A model generated the notes under the pieces. The model was not told the origin of the DNA. It saw only the letters and a program-made list of their open reading frames with translations, and searched no databases. From positions 1 through 64,000 of the forward strand of contig JBKECD010000139.1 in NCBI GenBank assembly GCA_047974225.1: a stretch of DNA of 64,000 bases. Direction: 5' to 3'. Each line of letters opens with the position of its first letter. Within the stretch, counting starts at the first letter, position 1. The position numbers and the translations under genes were made by a program. This document shows positions 61,237-64,000 of the stretch, piece by piece. This DNA comes from JBKEDC01 sp047974225 (GTDB taxonomy: Bacteria > Bacteroidota > Bacteroidia > Bacteroidales > Prolixibacteraceae).

Positions 61237-62394
61237 ATGAAAAAAATATTAGTCATTGATGATGAGCGTAGCATTCGAAATGCGCTCAAAGATATATTGG
61301 AATATGAGCAATATGAGGTGGAGCTTGCTGAAAGCGGCAAGGTTGCTCTGGGCTTGCTCAGTAAGACAGAATTTGACGCCATTCTTTGCGACATCAAAAT
61401 GCCTGAAATGGACGGCATTGAGGTGCTCGAAGCCATCTGTGCCATGGAAACGCATGCGCCCGTGGTGATGATTTCGGGGCATGGCAATATTGATACGGCT
61501 GTGGAGGCTATCAAAATTGGAGCTTTCGATTTCATCGAGAAACCACTCGACCTAAATCGCTTGCTGATTACACTCAAAAATGCACTCGACAAAGGGGAGC
61601 TAATCACCGAAACCAAGGTGTTGAAAAAGAAGGTGAACCAAAAGTTTGAAATCATCGGGCAATCGGAAGGCATCAGAAAAGTAATCGACATGACCGACCG
61701 AGTGGCGCCCACCGATGCTCGGGTGCTTATCACCGGAGCTAACGGAACGGGCAAAGAGTTGGTGGCTCGGCGATTACACGACAATAGTCCACGAGCAAAG
61801 CAAGCTTTCATTGAGGTGAATTGCGCCGCTATTCCTTCGGAATTGATAGAAAGCGAATTGTTTGGGCATGAAAAAGGAGCTTTCACCTCGGCAGTGAAAC
61901 AGCGCAAGGGTAAGTTTGAATTGGCTCATGGAGGCACTTTGTTTTTAGACGAAATTGGCGACATGAGCCTTTCGGCACAAGCCAAGGTGCTTCGTGCCTT
62001 GCAGGAAAATGTGATTGCTCGTGTGGGAGGCGACAAGGAAATTAAGGTGGATGTGCGCATTGTGGCTGCCACCAATAAAAACCTCGCCCACGAGATTGAG
62101 AAAGGCACTTTCCGTGAGGATTTATACCACCGTTTGAGTGTGATTTTAATTCGAGTGCCCTCGCTTGCCGAACGCAAAGAAGACATTCCGATGCTGATTG
62201 AGCATTTCATCAAGCGGATTTGCCAAGATTATGGCATGGCAGAAAAATCAATCGCTGCCGATGCCACCCAAAAGCTCACTACCCTTCCTTGGACAGGCAA
62301 TATCCGTGAGCTTCGCAATGTGGTGGAGCGACTGATTATCCTCAGCTCCGATGAAATAACCGCTAAGGATGTAGATGCTTTTGTGGCGCAGTAG
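61237..62394 (+). CDS. NtrC-type sigma-54 response regulator lacking a DNA-binding domain
   Basis: A 385-residue regulator. The receiver domain (1-120) has acidic pocket IDDERS, phospho-Asp in LCDIKMPEMDG and the Lys in IEKPLDL. The AAA+ sigma-54 activator domain follows (about 140-370), with Walker A ITGANGTGKELVARRLH, the sigma-54 loop EKGAFTSAVKQ (GAFTGA with Gly to Ser), Walker B GGTLFLDEIGDMSL and the R-finger region FREDLYHRLSVILIRVPSL. The protein ends at DVDAFVAQ, so the Fis-type helix-turn-helix is missing. It may act from solution or through a partner. It follows the Ppx/GppA gene by 49 bases. No kinase is adjacent. Confidence 0.92.
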   Translation: MKKILVIDDERSIRNALKDILEYEQYEVELAESGKVALGLLSKTEFDAILCDIKMPEMDGIEVLEAICAMETHAPVVMISGHGNIDTAVEAIKIGAFDFIEKPLDLNRLLITLKNALDKGELITETKVLKKKVNQKFEIIGQSEGIRKVIDMTDRVAPTDARVLITGANGTGKELVARRLHDNSPRAKQAFIEVNCAAIPSELIESELFGHEKGAFTSAVKQRKGKFELAHGGTLFLDEIGDMSLSAQAKVLRALQENVIARVGGDKEIKVDVRIVAATNKNLAHEIEKGTFREDLYHRLSVILIRVPSLAERKEDIPMLIEHFIKRICQDYGMAEKSIAADATQKLTTLPWTGNIRELRNVVERLIILSSDEITAKDVDAFVAQ

Positions 62395-62437
62395 AGCATT
62401 TTCCTTACATCTACTTGGATGTTATCAATAATTAGTC

Positions 62438-62445
62438 TAAATTTG
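62438..62445 (+). promoter_or_regulatory. -7 element of receiver/NfeD operon
   Basis: TAAATTTG, 27 bases upstream of the ATG at 62473. Confidence 0.45.
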
Positions 62446-62472
62446 GGCTTTTATTAAAGAAACCTTATAGCC

Positions 62473-62862
62473 ATGTCGAAAGAACTTGCCGATTTAAACG
62501 TTTTAATCATTGATGACAGTCCTATCAATCACAAAGTGATTGCTTTTCCACTGAAAACAACATTCAAAGAAATCACGAGCGCCTATAATGGTGAAGAAGG
62601 CTTCGAGCACTTCAAAACCGCAGGTGCTGATGTTATCTTGATGGATATCAGCATGCCGGTGATGGATGGCATCGAATGCACAAAAGCAATACGAGCTTAC
62701 GAGCAAGAGCATGGCACGGAAAATAAAGTTGTTATTTTGGCAATGACTGGCAACGAAAGCGATGAAGATGTGGCTGAATATCTCGCCGCAGGCATGGATG
62801 GATGCGTGGGCAAGCCCATCAACCGAGAGTCGTTGCTCGAAATGATTGAAGATTTAATCTGA
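62473..62862 (+). CDS. Single-domain response regulator (CheY-like receiver)
   Basis: A 129-residue stand-alone receiver: acidic pair in LIIDDSPINHK, phospho-Asp in VILMDISMPVMDGIE, Thr in ILAMTGN and Lys in VGKPINRESLLEMI. The SPINHKV and FPLKTTF pattern resembles receivers found in hybrid kinases. It has no output domain, so it probably works in a phosphorelay or by binding a protein. Its stop is one base before the ATG of the NfeD-type gene, so the two are probably co-translated. Confidence 0.92.
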   Translation: MSKELADLNVLIIDDSPINHKVIAFPLKTTFKEITSAYNGEEGFEHFKTAGADVILMDISMPVMDGIECTKAIRAYEQEHGTENKVVILAMTGNESDEDVAEYLAAGMDGCVGKPINRESLLEMIEDLI

Positions 62863-62863
62863 G

Positions 62864-64000
62864 ATGAGAAAATTTTTAATACTACTATATATAGTATGTA
62901 GCTTTCATTTTCTTGGCTTTGCCCAAGAAAGCAAACCGCTCATCTATCAGCTCAATATCAAAGAGGAAATATCGCCCAAAGTGTGGCGCGACACGCAGCA
63001 TGCCTTTGAGGCTGCCGACAGTCTGAAAGCCGATTTGGTGCTGATTCACATGAATACTTATGGCGGACTGGTGGAGAGTGCCGACTCGATTCGCACGAAG
63101 ATTCTCAACAGCTCAATCCCCGTTTATGTGTTTATTGACAATAATGCCGCTAGTGCTGGCGCACTGATTTCTATCGCTTGCGATAGTATTTACATGCGCA
63201 AGGGCGGAAGTATCGGGGCGGCTTCGGTGGTGAACCAAACGGGCGAAAAGATGCCCGATAAATATCAGTCGTATATGCGAGCCACGATGCGAGCTACTGC
63301 CGAAGCGCATGGTTGCGACACAGTGGCAGGCGAAATCATCTGGCATCGCAATCCACTGATGGCTGAGGCGATGGTGGACGAGCGTGTGGTGGTGCCGGGA
63401 GTGGTGGACTCCACGCAGATTCTGACTTTCACCACTTCGGAAGCCATGGCGCATGGCTATTGCGAGGGCTCGGCGGAAAGCATCAGCGAGTTGCTGGAGC
63501 AATTGGGCTATGAAGAATATCAAATCGAAGAATATACCCCCTCGTTTATCGAGAAGATTATCGGATTCTTGGTCAATCCGATGATTTCGGGATTTCTCAT
63601 CATGGCAATTATCGGAGGAATTTATTATGAAATGCAATCCCCCGGATTGGGTTTCCCCATTGTGATTGCGCTCATGGCTGCCACACTTTATTTTGCTCCG
63701 CTTTATTTGGAGGGACTAGCAGCGCATTGGGAGATTCTACTTTTTATTGTCGGACTGATACTCATTGCACTCGAAGTGTTTGTGATTCCAGGCTTTGGCG
63801 TGGCTGGTGTTTCTGGGATTATGCTCTCAGTCGGTGCGCTAGTGCTGAGCTTGGTGCGCAATGTTGATTTTGATTTCGAGGGCGTGTCGGGTTCTGAAAT
63901 AGCATCGGCAGGCACCGTGGTGCTCGGTTCGATTTCACTCGCCACCGTGCTTTGTCTTTATCTGACCGCCAAGGTGTTTGGTGCACGAAAAGGACCATTC
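62864..64000 (+). CDS. NfeD-type membrane serine protease (ClpP-class), 3' end outside window
   Basis: An open frame from the ATG at 62864 to the window edge, 379 codons, incomplete. It starts with a signal peptide (FLILLYIVCSFHFLGFAQ). A ClpP/NfeD protease domain follows (LVLIHMNTYGGLVESADSIR, catalytic Ser in DNNAASAGALISIACD, the Lys region SIYMRKGGSIGAASVV). From about residue 240 there are several transmembrane helices (MISGFLIMAIIGGIYYEMQSPGLGFP, LLFIVGLILIALEVFVIPGFGVAG), typical of NfeD. The C-terminal OB-fold is presumably beyond the edge. Family members cleave membrane proteins such as stomatin; no stomatin gene is visible before the edge. Confidence 0.93.
   Translation, partial: MRKFLILLYIVCSFHFLGFAQESKPLIYQLNIKEEISPKVWRDTQHAFEAADSLKADLVLIHMNTYGGLVESADSIRTKILNSSIPVYVFIDNNAASAGALISIACDSIYMRKGGSIGAASVVNQTGEKMPDKYQSYMRATMRATAEAHGCDTVAGEIIWHRNPLMAEAMVDERVVVPGVVDSTQILTFTTSEAMAHGYCEGSAESISELLEQLGYEEYQIEEYTPSFIEKIIGFLVNPMISGFLIMAIIGGIYYEMQSPGLGFPIVIALMAATLYFAPLYLEGLAAHWEILLFIVGLILIALEVFVIPGFGVAGVSGIMLSVGALVLSLVRNVDFDFEGVSGSEIASAGTVVLGSISLATVLCLYLTAKVFGARKGPF

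Overview
The window reads as chromosomal DNA of a Bacteroidota bacterium, most probably order Bacteroidales. The grounds are: many promoters with the phylum's -7 element TAnnTTTG placed just upstream of the start codon; SusD-style lipoprotein signals; a GH92 mannosidase; BspA-type leucine-rich repeat proteins; an mreBCD-PBP2-rodA cell-shape operon; a fused ribBA; and an AddB-like nuclease. Genus cannot be fixed from sequence alone. The DNA is mostly ordinary core genome, broken by repeat-rich intergenic stretches and a few accessory islands.

Layout. 0-7 kb: a GH3 glucosidase broken by two nonsense codons, TypA on the opposite strand, then a GH92 mannosidase lipoprotein with a ROK sugar kinase. 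7-10.4 kb: accessory and decayed DNA, with an unknown sigma-like gene, a palindromic 42-bp repeat, the 3' remnant of a lost gene, and an AAA ATPase (DUF4143 type) lying between two ~165-bp direct repeats. 10.4-20.5 kb: three consecutive same-strand genes made only of SpoIIAA-like (STAS/SEC14-fold) repeats, with 12, 11 and 2 units. 20.6-28 kb: purH and the cell-shape operon. 28-37 kb: START-like protein, flippase, LptF/G-type permease, ribBA, an S24 repressor with candidate operator, and mfd. 37.4-38.2 kb: two single-domain members of the SpoIIAA-like family. 38.2-41.2 kb: a candidate small RNA, a phage-like lysis pair (amidase plus unimolecular-spanin-like lipoprotein), an unknown helical protein, and tRNA-Met. 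41.5-45 kb: two leucine-rich repeat proteins. 45.8-64 kb: SIMPL protein, AddB-like nuclease, trmD, an ABC-2 exporter, a Cache histidine kinase, prfC, serA, a nucleotidyltransferase, a gamma carbonic anhydrase, Ppx/GppA, two response regulators and an NfeD-type membrane protease that runs off the end.

The most unusual content is the SpoIIAA-like family: five proteins at two loci, with 1, 1, 2, 11 and 12 copies of a ~125-135 residue domain. The two giants have no signal peptide, membrane segment or other domain, so they look like very long cytoplasmic poly-domain proteins. Their repeats can be paired in order between the two proteins, which implies duplication of an already multi-repeat gene followed by gain and loss of units. 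Their function is unknown.

A second theme is repeat DNA between genes: TTATGAG heptamer arrays ending in a conserved TTGGCTGCGC flank, AATTCGTAATTCG tracts, a mosaic element built round the palindrome GAGCCGCATTGAATGCGG, and a 42-bp unit that occurs both as a 7-copy tandem array and inside the direct repeats flanking the ATPase gene. Several of these start at or inside the 3' end of a gene and supply its last codons. Start codons below were moved downstream wherever the -7 promoter element overlaps the longest-ORF start.
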